NCBI GenBank assembly: GCA_004352715.1
Contig: SCFE01000077.1
Location: 1,856,423 to 1,920,422, forward strand
Reading direction: 5' to 3'
DNA: 64,000 nt
Origin: Hofstenia miamia
Lineage: Eukaryota > Xenacoelomorpha > Acoela
Within the stretch, counting starts at the first letter, position 1; every line of letters begins with the position of its first letter. Of the stretch, positions 11,137 to 24,152 are shown one piece after another. Below the pieces are notes generated by a model. The model saw only the letters and a list, made by a program, of their open reading frames with translations. It made no database searches and had not been told where the DNA came from. Both the position numbers and the translations under genes were made by a program.

Positions 11137-12269
11137 TTTCGATTGGCAATATTCAATCATTATCCAATTCTAACGTAATTTTACATTGTCTATTGATTTA
11201 CATCAAAACAAATGTTGTCTCTTAAACCAGAAAAAGGATACAAGAAAAAATGTACTTAGTTGCTTGTTCGCTGTGTGAATACAAACATTGCTGCAAATTT
11301 TTATGACATTATAATGCTTTTCAAAAATGCTACTATTCAATATTACAAAAAATTTAGGGCTTAGTATAATTATAGTTAAGGGGGGGTACTAGTTCTAAAC
11401 GATGTTGTTCCCATTGAAAAACTAGCTTATGTCGATGAAATTTATATGCACATTAAATATATAAATCAATTATTCGTTTGTGTGTGCTGATCTATATACA
11501 TTATCCATCTATCCGAATTCAATTTCTACATATAACGTTAATTTTTGACTCAGATGTCTGAAATAATGTATATTTTTTATTTCACGAGTTCCAAGTATAA
11601 AGGTTTTTTTACTATTTTCATATTTTAAAATTATTTTCTTCATAACCCAGTATGGATGTGGGTTGGTTGTGATTTGAGTGTATTCTACTTTTTATTACAT
11701 TTTGCTATTATAAAAACTACCCCATCAATAAAAATTACTATTAGCTTTCAACAACTTTATTTAATAACACTATGTGAATTCAATATCATGCCAAGAGGTG
11801 TTCTACAGTAATAATGTCGACACGTTGTCTGTGGGCTTAAAAAAGTTGTAACTTCTGATCTATCCCTATCCTGCAACTTCATACATATCGTTGATAATAT
11901 CAAGCGCTCTGTTATTAAAATCTACTTAATGTCGAATGTACTATAATCCTCAATCTCAAAACTTAATATTATTTTAAATGCATTTTTAACAGGGGACTTA
12001 CAGTGCATAAAATAATTTAATAAGATCAATGCTCTACCTTTTGCAAATGATCTAATCATGATAATTTTATATTTTCTGTGACACTATTGGGTTTGAATGC
12101 AAATTGGTGCTCTTTTTCAACATTAACTTTGCGTTCCTTTGCATGAAATGTGTACCGCTTTGCTGTGAATTTGATGATGTCAAGATTTGGGAATTCGTGA
12201 AGAATGATAATCACAAAACTGCGTGGTACACACACAGTCTTTATTTGTCACTTGCACTAGGCTTTCAAA
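11137..12269. other. Intergenic, no gene seen
   Basis: AT-rich spacer with a G7 run near 11384 and no ORF with family similarity. Confidence 0.3.
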
Positions 12270-12440
12270 CTTGATCGCTGGGTACCATAAGAAAGGATTT
12301 GGTTAGACATATCATTACTGGTGACGAAAATTGGTGCACATGCATCAACTTGAAGTCGATGCTCAACGACTGAAACTACCAGACGTTCTTCAAGCATATC
12401 AAAGGCCAAGGTTTTATTCAGTCACGATCACCACCCAGGT
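12270..12440 (+). mobile_element. Scrap of mariner-type transposase
   Basis: A short reading, RHIITGDENWC (about 12308-12340), resembles the first catalytic Asp motif of mariner transposases ((V/I)TGDExW). It is surrounded by stops and frame changes, and nothing else of the element is clear. Confidence 0.35.
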
Positions 12441-12579
12441 TTACTCCATACGTTTGTATCACATCACTTAAAATCGATCAGATCTGACACATGCTTTTCT
12501 TACAGAGCATCGTTCAACCCAATTGCAACAATTACATGAACGGGAAAGGCTTTAAAGAAAATGGAGAGATGAAAACCTG

Positions 12580-13850
12580 ATAAACAGGTGTTCTTAATGT
12601 TCTCAATCTGTCCAATTTCGCCTATAACTCTGGAGATATTTTCAAGTTTGCGAATGACTGAAACATTGCTCTTTTTGATCCTACAGACTTAATTATTGAA
12701 GATACCATAGCAGAAATGAAGAATTGGTGTAGATGGAACAACTTTCAATAAATCAAGCATATTAGATATCTCCGGTAAGCGGCAAACTTGTGATTTAGAC
12801 TCTATCAATGTTTTAGATGTTGTTTTTTACTCCAACTTAACCTACAATCTTCATGTTGAACGCCTCAGATATAAAATCTCACGTGATTTGTACATGCTAT
12901 ATGGACTCTCGTCCAGTGTATATCCAACTGCATATAAAGCAACGATCAGTATATCAATCCAATATTGTGCATCCATTTAAAGCGGTGTTTCTGTGAATTC
13001 CTTGAGAATAATAGAGGTTGTTCAAAATAAAGCTGGCAATTTGGGGATCATCAGATCTAATGAGTAGGTGTTTAGTATAGTCAACAAACATGATAAAAAG
13101 TAATTATAATTAATCTATCAAGTGAATCACATGTCCAACCAAGTTCTTGCCCAAAGAAGCAACAACTCTTCTGCAAACCTTCTAGAAGATGACACGGAAC
13201 ATAACGTTCAAATAGAGAGCGCATTCTCCATCTTCATCGTTTGTAGTATATTATTTTGCTATATTTAGAGTGTGCTTTGCGCCTCCTTTCTCGGGAAGAA
13301 TCGCAAACAAACACTCCTGACAACACACACTCAGTTAAGTTTTACTGCTGTTCCTTAATGTACAATGTTAGATCCTTGCTTATTTATTTTAGTATCAAGA
13401 GTTTGCTCAGAGATCACTAGGATCGAATGAAATACGTTGGTTCATGCAAGGTTTACAAAGATTCTTTGTGAAAAAATCATCTTTGGAAAAACTTTGGAAG
13501 TGATTTTGCAATGGAATCTATGTAGACAGAAAGCTATATAAATTTATCTTGTTAGAAAGACTTCCAAATGACTGAATTTTATAAAAAATTCCAAAGCTAT
13601 TGACATATCCGAGTTGGACATATTTAGAATTTATACTTCAATGATCAAATTTGTTATGGGGTCACACCATCTCAAACAAAGAAATTAAAACAAATGCAAA
13701 GAAAGGATATCAAAATCATTCATACGAAATCTGATGCATTTGATTACCCTCAAGTGATTCAGCCTACACACCACGTACGCAAAACCACTTTGATTTATAA
13801 TATTGGACTGACAGATTTGCTAATTCCTTTCTGCTTACCTTAGCAAAGAA
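12580..13850 (+). mobile_element. Non-LTR retrotransposon relic (reverse transcriptase C-terminal part)
   Basis: Interrupted by stops and frameshifts, the + strand shows an order typical of jockey/CR1-type reverse transcriptases. A degenerate FAND..IALF stands where FADD is usual, followed by TIAEMKNWCRWNNF (the short-chain region before the thumb). There is a thumb-like stretch further on (LTYNLHVERLRYKISRDL). Near 13700-13790 is a C-terminal stretch resembling the usual end of these proteins. It is heavily decayed. The clade is not determined. Confidence 0.45.
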
Positions 13851-13973
13851 GTATCAGTATTTTTAGCATTACTATTTTTACATTATTTGTAATTGTAATT
13901 TTATTAAGGTTTGTGATTTTGACATCAAAGTCACAAGCAATTGCAAATATAACATTTACTCAAATTACTTGCT

Positions 13974-15092
13974 TACGAGGGGTGTCAAATATATCTTGGC
14001 AACTGGTCTGCCAAATGGACAATATGAATTGTAATTAATTGAACTGAACATTGTTTACTTATTTACTTAAGACCTGTCTTGCAATCTGTTTATTTATTGA
14101 TTATCATATATTTAACTTCTGCAGACTAGTTTAAAGTAACATTGTTTGTCACTCTGATTTTTTCATAGAATTTACGCAAGATCAACTACGATTTTACACT
14201 TTTGCTCGAAAGAATCTTGGAGATTATCTAATCAATATTTTCAGTCAACTAGCGCAAGTTGTTCCGTCAACATTTCATTTTACCGAACCATCCGCGCTGG
14301 TGTGAGGAGTTTCGAAATTGCAGAAGCAACTTTGGTGATGCTGAACGGTGGGGAACACCAAAAACATCTCGCACTGACGTTTCAATTCAGAGAGTCGGTG
14401 AAGAAATTGAAAAAAATAGGCGATTGACATTGACAACTTGAAGAACTAACTGGCATACCGAAAGCTCAAGTTCGTAGAATATTGACGAAAGATTTGATGA
14501 AAAAGAAGATCTGCGCTGGGTGGGTTCCACACTTGGTTTTGGCTATATCAAATACAAGCCAAGCGTCCGAACATAGTTTGGATGTTCAGTGACTAAGAGT
14601 GTCCAGATGTGTTGCGTCAATCATTTCGATCCCAAAAATTCATGTTCAGCATCTTCATTTCTGACCAAAAATTTGAACCTATCGACATATTGCCGAGTGG
14701 TTCTCATGTTAATGCTATATATTAGAAAGATAATTTGCTTACACCACTCGTTCAATGTCATTCATCATGACAATGTGTCCAGCCACGCATCTCGCTTGGT
14801 CAAGTGGCTTTATAGAGGAAAACACACCATTCTTACTTGCCTTTTGGGTGTTTCCAAAACTTAGGGGAAGATCTTATCTCGGTAGCAATTTTCTAGAGTT
14901 CAAAACCTTGCAAGAACCTGACGACATATAGTGACGATTTGTATGCCAGCTGTTTCAACTAATGGATTGAACGATTACAAAGGTGTATTTATATGAATGG
15001 TGACTACAATGAAGGATTAAGATTGTAATTTTAGTAATTCTTGTTTTGTGAAATAAATAACTGTTGCCAAAATTTATGGGATATCCCTCGTA
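13974..15092 (+). mobile_element. Mariner element relic just upstream of MGLL copy C
   Basis: The ends match as inverted repeats: TTACGAGGGGTGTCAAATA on the left, and on the right the complement reads TACGAGGGATATCCCATAAA. Both are followed by TTGGCAAC, with TA at each edge. Inside, the + strand gives a decayed transposase: WCEEFRNCRSNFGDAERWGTP then TSRTDVSIQRVGEEIEKNRRLTL (helix-turn-helix/linker) at 14290-14440, and RLQRCIYMNGDYNE (C-terminus) near 14965. Frameshifts and stops make it non-functional. It ends 48 bp before the first coding exon of copy C. Confidence 0.7.
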
Positions 15093-15139
15093 CTAGCTAT
15101 CGTATTCTGTTAAATTATTATGAAGTATTATAGTTTTAG

Positions 15140-18100
15140 ATGCGTACCTCAGTTGCAAATGTTGAGCTTTATACTCAGTCTTGGAGAAGAAATGATGTTG
15201 AACCTGAGTGTATAGTGTTTTTTTCTCATGGACTCCATGGAAGTATCGATGACTTTGCTAAGTTCCCTGATTATCTTTGTGAGAATCTTAACGCCGTATG
15301 CTTCAGTCATGATCATTATGGTCATGGGCGTAGCAAAGGAAATCGAGTTTGTCCCCCAAACTTTGATGTTTATATAGAGGATGTTGTATCACACGTTAAA
15401 GATGTCAAAGTTCATAACATTTAAAGTTTTTCAAGAGTTTGAGGTAGATGAGAACATAAACGTAAAATGTTATGCGCCTGTATTTCAATCGGGCTCTTTT
15501 TTTCTTTATAAATTTTTTGTTTTTCGTAACTAAATTTTATATTAATGAAAAGATTACTAATTGCTTTATTTGAACACCTAGTTTTAAATACATCATATAA
15601 CAATTTTATAGTATGACTATATATGTATATCGGATGACGAATCCTGTAGACTATACATGATTGTCAATTTTCACAAATTTATCTAATACTTTATCTTTAA
15701 TCATATCGACTTGGCGAAATCTGGAATTTTGTATTTAGCGAATTTTTTCGAAATTTTGTTTAACTAGGACATTTGAAATTCCTGACTATTATAATAGTTA
15801 GCATTCACACAACATTTCCAGAATTAATCCAATTAGAGTCAATGTAGTTGACGTAGACCGTTATTGAAACTGTCACTCAAAATGTGTAGCATTGATTGGA
15901 TAGTGCAAACACAGTTTTGAGTAATTTCTAAATCCATCTATTCTTTTTGAATAAAAATTGTTACGTTTTAAATGTTGTGAAGGTAGATTTTCCGGATTTA
16001 CCGATTTTTCTGATTGGTGAATCATTGGGAGGTTTAATTGCCTATCATGTAGCTCATTCATATTCGAATTTGTTTACTGGAATAATCCTATTGGCACCAG
16101 CACTAGAAGTTGGCAAAAGAGTGTTTTCATTAATGTGGATGAAACCTTTACTACAGCGACTTGTTTGGTTAGCTCCAAATTTGCCCATTCCTAATAATGT
16201 TAATTCAAAGGAATGGACGACTGATCCAGAAGAGCAGGTTATTTTAGACAATGCTCCCCATACATATCGTGGTGGCATTAAACTGCGCAACGCCGATTGC
16301 ATCATCACTGCTCAAGATGAGGTATATTTATTTGATCATATTTTACTATTAATTACGTTTGTCAAAATCATTGTATATCAATGTTTGCTTTCTTATGTTA
16401 TAATAATCATTTTATATATATATATATATCCGCATGTATGCAAACTCTTTCTAATGTTTTCAATAATCGTTCTACAAGTCCATCAAGATTTTTTTTGGAA
16501 TGGAGTTTGTTGTGCACATACAGATTTTCGTTTATTATACCATTCATATAAAATGACACTAAAATGTCCAAAGAATACTGCCCAAAATTCGCTTAAAGAT
16601 TTTTGCTGTTATAGAGGTATTTTGGTCGTCTTTAATTCTTGTTAGATGGTAGATTGAGTTTTCTTCAAATAAATCGAGTGTATATATATATATATATATA
16701 TATTTATTGACAAATAATCAGATGTAACAGAATATACGCGATAGTGGTGACAGAAAAATACAGCATGACAACATAAGAGGCAGATTATAGTCCTTGATCA
16801 CGCAGAAATGTCTTTCTTTTTACTATCATTGACCAANNNNNNNNNNNNNNNNNNNNNNNNNNNNNNNNNNNNNNNNNNNNNNNNNNNNNNNNNNNNNNNN
16901 NNNNNNNNNNNNNNNNNNNNNNNNNNNNNNNNNNNNNNNNNNNNNNNNNNNNNNNNNNNNNNNNNNNNNNNNNNNNNNNNNNNNNNNNNNNNNNNNNNNN
17001 NNNNNNNNNNNNNNNNNNNNNNNNNNNNNNNNNNNNNNNNNNNNNNNNNNNNNNNNNNNNNNNNNNNNNNNNNNNNNNNNNNNNNNNNNNNNNNNNNGAT
17101 AACGAGAGCTTTGGTAATATAACTGCACACGTCTGCAGGATAACATTGGAAAAAATTGTTCAGATCAGAAAAAATTAACATATAATTATGCCTCAAATGT
17201 TCGGTTAGAGGGCGTCCACAAACAATGTGGGATTCTGTTTGAATGGCACTGCAAGCACATAACCTATCTTGCCGGGCTATTCGAGCCCATCTGCCGGATT
17301 CGATCACCAGGCTATGCGATGACAAACGTAACCTAGAAGCTTTTATCCTTTCAAGATCACTGTGAACGTGCCACTAGTACATTCTATGAACTGCATGATC
17401 GGGGTTTAATCCATTAAAAGTTACAACTTTCGACTGATTAGAGCTACGGATTTTATTTTTAGGATTATCTAAGTCCTTCTTGATGAAATTTCCATGCGAT
17501 TCAATGATAGCTCTTAAGTAACGGGCACACGGTGTATTTGAGGTGTTGCAGAGTATGTACACGAACATAAAAGGATCGTCCACCATGCCACTCCTAGATG
17601 TGAGAATTCGTTTGAAGTACTTGAACTGCACGTCCTTCACATATCCGCTAATTGAGGGGAGACTGAGCTCAACAAGGCAGAGTTCGTTGATAGTCGTGCG
17701 TCTTACACCCAATAATGCCTTGATAGCACTAATGTACAACAATTGCACAGGTTTCAAGCTATTCGTTAACCAAGATTCTCAACTGTAGAGGATTGCAGAA
17801 AGCAGAGCTGCGTCCAATACCTTTTTTTAATAGCGAAGAGTAACAGAGAGTTCTTTGATACGGAAGAAACATACTTTTAAACATGACAAAACTTCACCTC
17901 ACAGTGCTTTTCAAATGCATGTTTTGATTTACCAGTGCAACTGAAGACATTGCCGAGATATACGTAGAAGAGACAATGCTTCATAATCAAAGAGCCAAGA
18001 GCAATATCCTTCTTATCCTGAAGATCACCATTCACAACCATGAATTTAGTCTTCCTTTCTTTAATCTGCATACCGGATTGGTCACATAACTCATCAAGAA

Positions 18101-19179
18101 CTTTTTTATAAAAACAAGAAACATCTTTTGATAGAACTTATTGCAGTCTGTATCTTCGATCCGAAATTGGTGACGATTAAATGAAGGGAGTTTCGTTTCT
18201 GCAGCATGAGTACCTAAAGACTCAGACCGTTTCAACAAATTAAAAGGAAGGACATCTCGAGATAAACGGCGATCATCAAATGACACAGTCAATGGTGCAT
18301 GGTCAGAGGGTACACTCAGGCTTTGGTTCACATTAAGCGATAAGACACTATCTAGTATTCTGGGTGATACGGTGCAATAGTCAAGTTCAGATATCCAATT
18401 ACGCTTTTTCCTATAAGTCAAGGAGCCTTTAAAAGTTTTATCCTTATACACGAGGTTATTCAGAACAACAAATGCACTTAAAGAGTTCTTTACTATCTTT
18501 GCATTCTCATTGGGTGACCTGATTGGATCTTCAGAATTCAAATAACTGGCTTCACACGAAGTATTTAGCAGGAACTTGTTTACTAAAGGTCCGAAACGAG
18601 AGTTAAAATCTCCAAGGATCACGAAGCTGTCGTGGGGATTGCACATAATGATTTCATTCAATTTGGTCATGGAGTCAAGTGAGAAGTACTGTGAATCCGA
18701 AGGTGCCAGATATATACACACAAAAAGAACACCCGGTACGCTTTGTAACCGAAAAATTATCACATTCGACGTAAGTTCGACTAATTTTAGGACAGCATGC
18801 AACACATACGTCAAGATCTGCACATCCGCCTCGTATTATGGCAGTGGCCACAGCTATGTTTGTGTAGTAATTGCTAAGCATTATTTTACTATATTATTAC
18901 ATTAGAATGTAAATAGTGTATCTTGCAGCAATATGATGTATTGTTTAGGTACAAAAGAACCTTAAATCCTACTCAAGTCCCACTTTGATTTTGTTTGGAG
19001 AAGAAGACAATGTATGTTCTGTTAGTGGTGCAAGAAAGTTCATGGAGGAAAGTTCATCAGCTGATAAACAACTGATAACATTTCCTGGCCTCAAACATTT
19101 ACTTCTGCGGGAGATTCCGGAAATGAGAAGCAAGGTTTTCGAAACCATTAATGATTGGATTAAAGCTAGATTGCATTAA
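15140..19179 (+). CDS. Monoglyceride-lipase-like hydrolase, copy C (three exons)
   Basis: Exons 15140-15409, 15983-16321 and 18949-19179 join in phase 0 to give 279 residues. The role is as for copy B: a serine hydrolase expected to act on monoacylglycerols. Motifs are SHG (29-31), HDHYGHGRSKGNR (58-70), nucleophile elbow GESLG with Ser104, Asp223 in FGEEDNVCS, and His253 in PGLKHLLLRE. The start ATG is immediately preceded by GTTTTAG, which looks like a splice acceptor. An upstream exon is therefore likely and the true N-terminus may be longer. The second intron is 2.6 kb and holds a reverse-oriented LINE with a 261-N gap. The end of exon 2 (NADCIITAQDE) departs from the form shared by B and D (NLI..AI(D/E)K), either real divergence or relaxed constraint. 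Confidence 0.85.
16681..18905 (-). mobile_element. Non-LTR retrotransposon with the reverse-transcriptase core deleted
   Basis: It lies antisense in intron 2 of MGLL copy C. From 18905 downward it encodes the apurinic-type endonuclease domain: FVILGDFNSRFG near 18620, LDYCTVSP near 18380, SDHAPLTVSFDD near 18290. It then passes directly (about 18120-18070, one frame change) into the C-terminal part of a reverse transcriptase (QIKERKTKFMVVNG, then VYLGNVFSCTGKS). After that come the RNase-H-less tail and a Cys/His-rich stretch (CACSAIQTESHIVC, 17210-17270). The fingers/palm segment with the YADD-type site is absent. The sequence 16837-17097 is N. The 3' end is AATAAATATATA..., that is, a (TA)n tail at 16681-16702. 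Confidence 0.75.
16837..17097. other. Assembly gap (261 N)
   Basis: Run of N inside the LINE of copy C intron 2. Apparent ORFs crossing it are meaningless. Confidence 1.
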
Positions 19180-20219
19180 TCAATATGAGTATTCAAATGC
19201 ATCTATGAATGCATTTTTGCTCACAAAATAGTGTATTTTTCTATTTTGTAATGTTAAAAATTTCATGTTTATGATAATTACGATATAAGTATATATACAC
19301 ATACATATAAAGATAAGGAGCTGTACATATATCGTGCTATTTGCTTCCCCAAATAATTTATTTATTCATTAAACGCAAATATCTCTCCACTTGGACATGG
19401 ACAATAGCCGTGGAGTATGATAGTATTAATTTTTTCATTTTTGCATTTTTTCTTTTTTATTGCAGCTAATCCACAATAAGGTAGTATTTGTTATTGGCAA
19501 AACTCCAATACCCGAAAAAAATCATCCTTTTCATACCGAGCTAAAGTACCATCTTATTTATTTTAGTAATTTTATTTTAGTAATGGAAATACATATATGT
19601 ATATATGGTTTTACAGGCTCTGCAAAAAACTTTTCGTCGATTAATATTACCTACAGACATTAAGGTTAATTTTTTTTGAAATTGAATTGATATTTTTCAA
19701 ATACCAAAGTTGTAAAAATTGCACATTTCGAAAATTTTAAAATAGATTAATTTATGTCTGGACTTTTTTATATAGACTTTTATAAATATGCCTAAATTCA
19801 ATTCTGTTCTCAAATTTAAATTAATACTTTACTTTTGTTTTCCGTATTTCGACTTTCAAATCCGATATGAATGATATATTCTTACTAGTACATATTTGTT
19901 TCAATGCATATAAATCAACACTATTTCCTATTCGTGAACATTTTTATTATTTCAATCTGCGCATATGTACTATTGTAATCGATTTTAAAAAGTCATTTAT
20001 TATATATCTTATTTGATTTTCATATTGTTAACGGTATATGGTATTGCAACTAATCCAGGTTCGATTTCCAATTTTGGAATCAACTAAAAGTTGAATACTG
20101 GTCAGATATCGTGAATTACGTACATTTAAATTTCCAGAATATAAGCATTGAAAATTTCGAATATAGGGAATTCATTTTAAGCTCTAAAAGTAATTTTATT
20201 GTCGCAAATTTTTGAAACT
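19180..20219. other. 3' flank of copy C, no gene seen
   Basis: AT-rich. It has a short (TA)n-like stretch at about 19290-19310 and no ORF with similarity. Confidence 0.35.
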
Positions 20220-20221
20220 TA

Positions 20222-21157
20222 GAGTAATGCGGGACAAAAAAGAACACTTAGACCGTTTTGGTCAATAAAAACTCTAAAATAAAGCATTTGATCAATTTTC
20301 TTCTTAAAACAATATTTAGTAATTTTTCATAAAAAAATGGATCTGTTTCAAGTTATATTTTTGTCAAAATATTGGTTTAAAGTAAGAATGTCAGAATTTT
20401 CAGGTTTCCAAATATGCGGGGCAAGAAAGAACGGATTAAAAGGGGCAAGGAAATACATTGTAAAATAACGTTTAATGAAACTAAAGCAACAATTAAATGC
20501 TTATTTATAAACATTGATTGTAGCTATAAAATCTAAGTCATAAATAAGAAAAAAATCACTTCTTAACATAAATTTTAAATTAATATGCCTTTTGGAAATA
20601 TGCAACAATCACTGTAAGCCCATGTCTTACAAACTGAACATAAAACCCACTCTTCCTTTGATTTTGCTTAGGGCCACAAACCTCCACAAACATAGCACTA
20701 TATTTGGGTTGAGAGATGAATAAAATACTGCCTAGGTTATTATATGTTTGAATATAAAGCAGACGTTCCTTTTTGCCCCATCTCTATATCTAATTTTAAA
20801 TGCACTGAAAAATAAAAATGCAAAGAAGATTGAATCTCTTCTTGCAATGCAGTAGTTTCAGAAGTAAAAAAATATAAAAAATATACAATCATGAAGATCG
20901 CCATTTAGTAAAGCCCCTAACAAATATTTTAATACTCTCCAAATTTTAACGGTTCTTGTCAGAGACTGACTTTAAATACTCCATAAACTCTTTATTAATC
21001 ACTTAAAAATGAAAGCAATACGATTTTCAACGAACAAAGAGGCTGGAAATTATTTTCATAATCATGACTCAGCAAATTATTAACCAGAAGCTAATAAAAC
21101 ACTGAAATGAAAATTTCGTTCCTTTTTGTCCCACGTCCCTTTTGCCCCGCATTACTC
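20222..21157. mobile_element. Non-autonomous TIR element (Tc1/mariner/pogo-like ends)
   Basis: The left end reads GAGTAATGCGGGACAAAA and the complement of the right end reads GAGTAATGCGGGGCAAAA, with TA just outside both. The motif GGGGCAAGAAAGAACGG (about 20417-20433) and its complementary form GTTCCTTTTTGCCCC (about 20767-20782) recur inside, so the ends look duplicated within the element. There is no transposase ORF. The TA target and short TIR suggest the Tc1/mariner/pogo superfamily. Confidence 0.7.
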
Positions 21158-21335
21158 TAATTGAAAACAACTATCAAGTTAACATATGGTCTGTTAATGG
21201 AACTTATGTACTATTTAGAAGGATTTGTTATTGATTAAACCGTTTGAAAAATAGGTATGTATTACTTTTATTCCTAGTAATTCAATCCCAAAGTACGCAA
21301 CGATATTAAAAGTAATAACACATCAAATATTATCG

Positions 21336-22290
21336 CAACAGATCTTGCCCTGAGAAGAAAATGTTTAAATTCAGTGCAAAATCCAAAGCAATACTGCTTT
21401 CAATAAACCTTGGATAACTGACACTTACAAAGCATTTACTAGCGAAAGGAACAAAGCATATAAGAATTTTATGAATTCTCAAACCAGCAAGAATTTTGCA
21501 GTATATAAATTGGCTAAAAATGGCTTGAATATTGAATCTAGCATTCAACGAATTCATCAAAAATGAATACACGCGGCTTCCAAATGAGAAGTCAAAATGA
21601 AAGCTAATACATGAAATCACAAATTATAAGCGATCAAAATCAAGCTTAAATGATGTGATAAAAGATCAGAAAGAAAACAATTTTACTGTCGATTTAAAAA
21701 TATCAAATGAATTAAACAAAACTTTTGTTACGCAATTATTAAATCAATTAAGTCTAAAACTAACAAATCATGCATTCCGTCATGGGCTCTTAATATCTCT
21801 ACAGTCATCATTGCAAGTCTCATACATTTTATTTTCAATGAATGCATATTATTATTGCCGTACCCAAAACTTGTTCACACTACTATTTTTAAGAAAAATT
21901 ATCCATTTTATTTACTGACCTAAGCGATGTGCTTTATAAAAACTTGACATTCTATTAAAATTGGCATTAAATATCTAGGAGAAAATTCAATAAAAACTAA
22001 GCATTACAGTTCTTCAAGGCAATCAAAAGCTTATCACCTTATATGATTAAAATGTCAGGATTTACTCATAAACAGAATTTAAGTTCAAAACTTTTTACAT
22101 GTGTTAAGCATAAGAAACATGTTTTACCGAAATCATTCATTGTCGCCATTCGAACGTGGAATTCGCTACCTAAAGAAATTGAAAACATTGAAAAATTCAA
22201 ATCCTTTAAAGAGCATCTAGTTTTCTTTAAACAAAAATATATTTCTGGTAGATCATTTTCTAGGATACAAATTTTATAAGAATAACTATA
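21336..22290 (+). mobile_element. Non-LTR retrotransposon relic lacking its central RT domain
   Basis: The + strand first gives an endonuclease-RT linker-like stretch (KPWITDTYKAFTSERNKAY at about 21395-21450, then VIKDQKENNFTVDLKISNEL at 21655-21715). After about 250 bp it gives a typical C-terminal end (SPYMIKMSGFTHKQNLSS, then RTWNSLPKEIENIEKFKSF and stop near 22279). The RT palm between them is missing. This is the same type of internal deletion as the LINE in MGLL copy C. Confidence 0.55.
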
Positions 22291-22798
22291 CGATGACTCG
22301 TTATTGAAAGTCATCGCCTAGAGGGGTTGTTTTGTAATTTACGAGATTTGTGTACATGTATTTTGTGAATTTTATAACGCTATTCAGAAAAATTAGTTGT
22401 TTATTTGTAAACATTTATTTGAATAAGGATTCTCGTAAGAAAACCAATCGTCAACAGAAAAAAAATTTGCGATATTGCTTTTACAATTCTCTTTAGTTGG
22501 CAATTTATTTCTTTGAGAAATTTTTGGATTGAATAATTAATTTTGATTGGAAAATTCTAGTGAATCTAGTCAATGGTTGTCATATCAGCATTCAGTAAAA
22601 AATGTGATTGCATTTCTTGGTCTGTGATGAAATACAACTCAAAAGAATTTGCTGTGCTTGTTAAGACATTTCTATATGTCAATGGTTTATTATGTAATTT
22701 AGTAAATAAATGTACATAATTAGTTATTTTATAATCAGTAATTATTCAAAGAATTTAGATTCAACTTAAATCCTTATTAGTTTGCACGTAGAAAAAAC
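22291..22798. other. No gene seen
   Basis: AT-rich filler between a LINE relic and an hAT-like element. Confidence 0.3.
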
Positions 22799-23433
22799 CA
22801 GAGTTGGAACCGGCCTTCCGGTGGCACGGCTCAGTCGGTTTTTCGCCGGCCGCTTAGAATCGTTATTAAGGGCTTCAAAAATATACCGGTCTAAAACGTC
22901 CGAATTTTTAGCCAAAAATATTAAAATTGGTCAAAATCAGAGCCAATACAAAGACTAATAAATTAATTTTGTTGGAAAAGTTTCCAAAAACATTTTCAAA
23001 AGTGGAACATAAATATCACTTGCAGGTTGTAAAGGTGTTTTTCGTAACGTAGTGTGTGCGAGTGTGTGTGTTTGTGTATATGTAAACCTCATTACACATA
23101 GATTCAGTTGGACCGACATTAATAATTCAGTCTCTCACGAATGATTTGAGAGAAGCGGTCACTATTAGATAGTGCTTCCTTTGAATCATTAAGCGTTTTA
23201 AAGGAGGTTTTTGTAACGGTCAATAGCCATAGTATTTTCTATAATTTTATATTTTCATTTTTCTATATATTTGGGCTTGTAATATTTTTTGTATAAACTA
23301 ATCCGCGGCGCCGTTTTCAATGTTGTTTTTATGAGGTTATACTAGAATGCTAATTTTGAATTTTTGCCGGACCAAGCCGGCCATTAACTGGCTACAGGCC
23401 GGGCCTATTTATTTCCGGCTGGTTCCAACCATG
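22799..23433. mobile_element. hAT-like non-autonomous element
   Basis: The left end is CAGAGTTGGAACCGGCC and the complement of the right end is CATGGTTGGAACCAGCCGG. The sub-terminal parts are GC-rich, with CCGGC repeats, in an otherwise AT-rich region. Flanking 8-mers GAAAAAAC and GAGAAAGC agree at 6 of 8, compatible with an aged 8-bp hAT target duplication. There is no transposase ORF. Confidence 0.6.
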
Positions 23434-24152
23434 GAGAAAGCAGGTTCTTAGAAAATAAAGTGTGGGGTCAATATCATAAACAACAATTCTGGATTATAAC
23501 AAAGTTTCTAATTCCTCATAAGGATACGAAATTCATTTGGAATGATTGATGTGATATTTTGGAGATTTGCATTAATACTAAATGAGGCTAAATTTTGTTT
23601 CTCTAGTTTTGAACCGAATTGAATAAAAGTGGCGAGTTACTAAAATACAATAATTGTTATAACAACTGAGTCAAATATCATTTGTCGGCAGCTGTAGTAT
23701 CGAGGAGGATTATCTACTTGAGATTTCCCTAGTAAAATCGTTTGCCAAAAGGCTGCTAACATTTTGGGGAAATGATGCCATCATTTTGGAATCTTTTGAT
23801 ATATATATGTTGGATAGAATCACAATTTTTGATAAATTTTTTAAATATAATTAAACAGTTTGAATATTGCTAAAAAGCACATTTCTTACATTTTTGAGAT
23901 TTTAAATTTCGAAGATATTCCGTAAATATATGCGACAACAATATGCCTACAAATCTGACCATTTTTATGCAAAATAAGAGTTTCAAATGATGTTTTTGTT
24001 ATTATATTTTGAAGTCAAAAGTATTTATGAATAAATTATTTTGAATATTTTATAAAAATTTGAAATTTTGATGATTAGCTTTATAATCGCATTTTTTGTT
24101 TTAAGCATTATATCGATAGAACTCCAGAAATGTGGAAAAGCAGCCATTGATG
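23434..24152. other. No gene seen
   Basis: AT-rich spacer between two hAT-like elements, without ORF or repeat that I can recognise. Confidence 0.3.

Noticed and set aside
15947-16645. A single 232-residue protein
   Set aside because: Only 15983-16321 is MGLL-like. The tail after 16321 is intron with a GTATAT donor and AT-rich filler.
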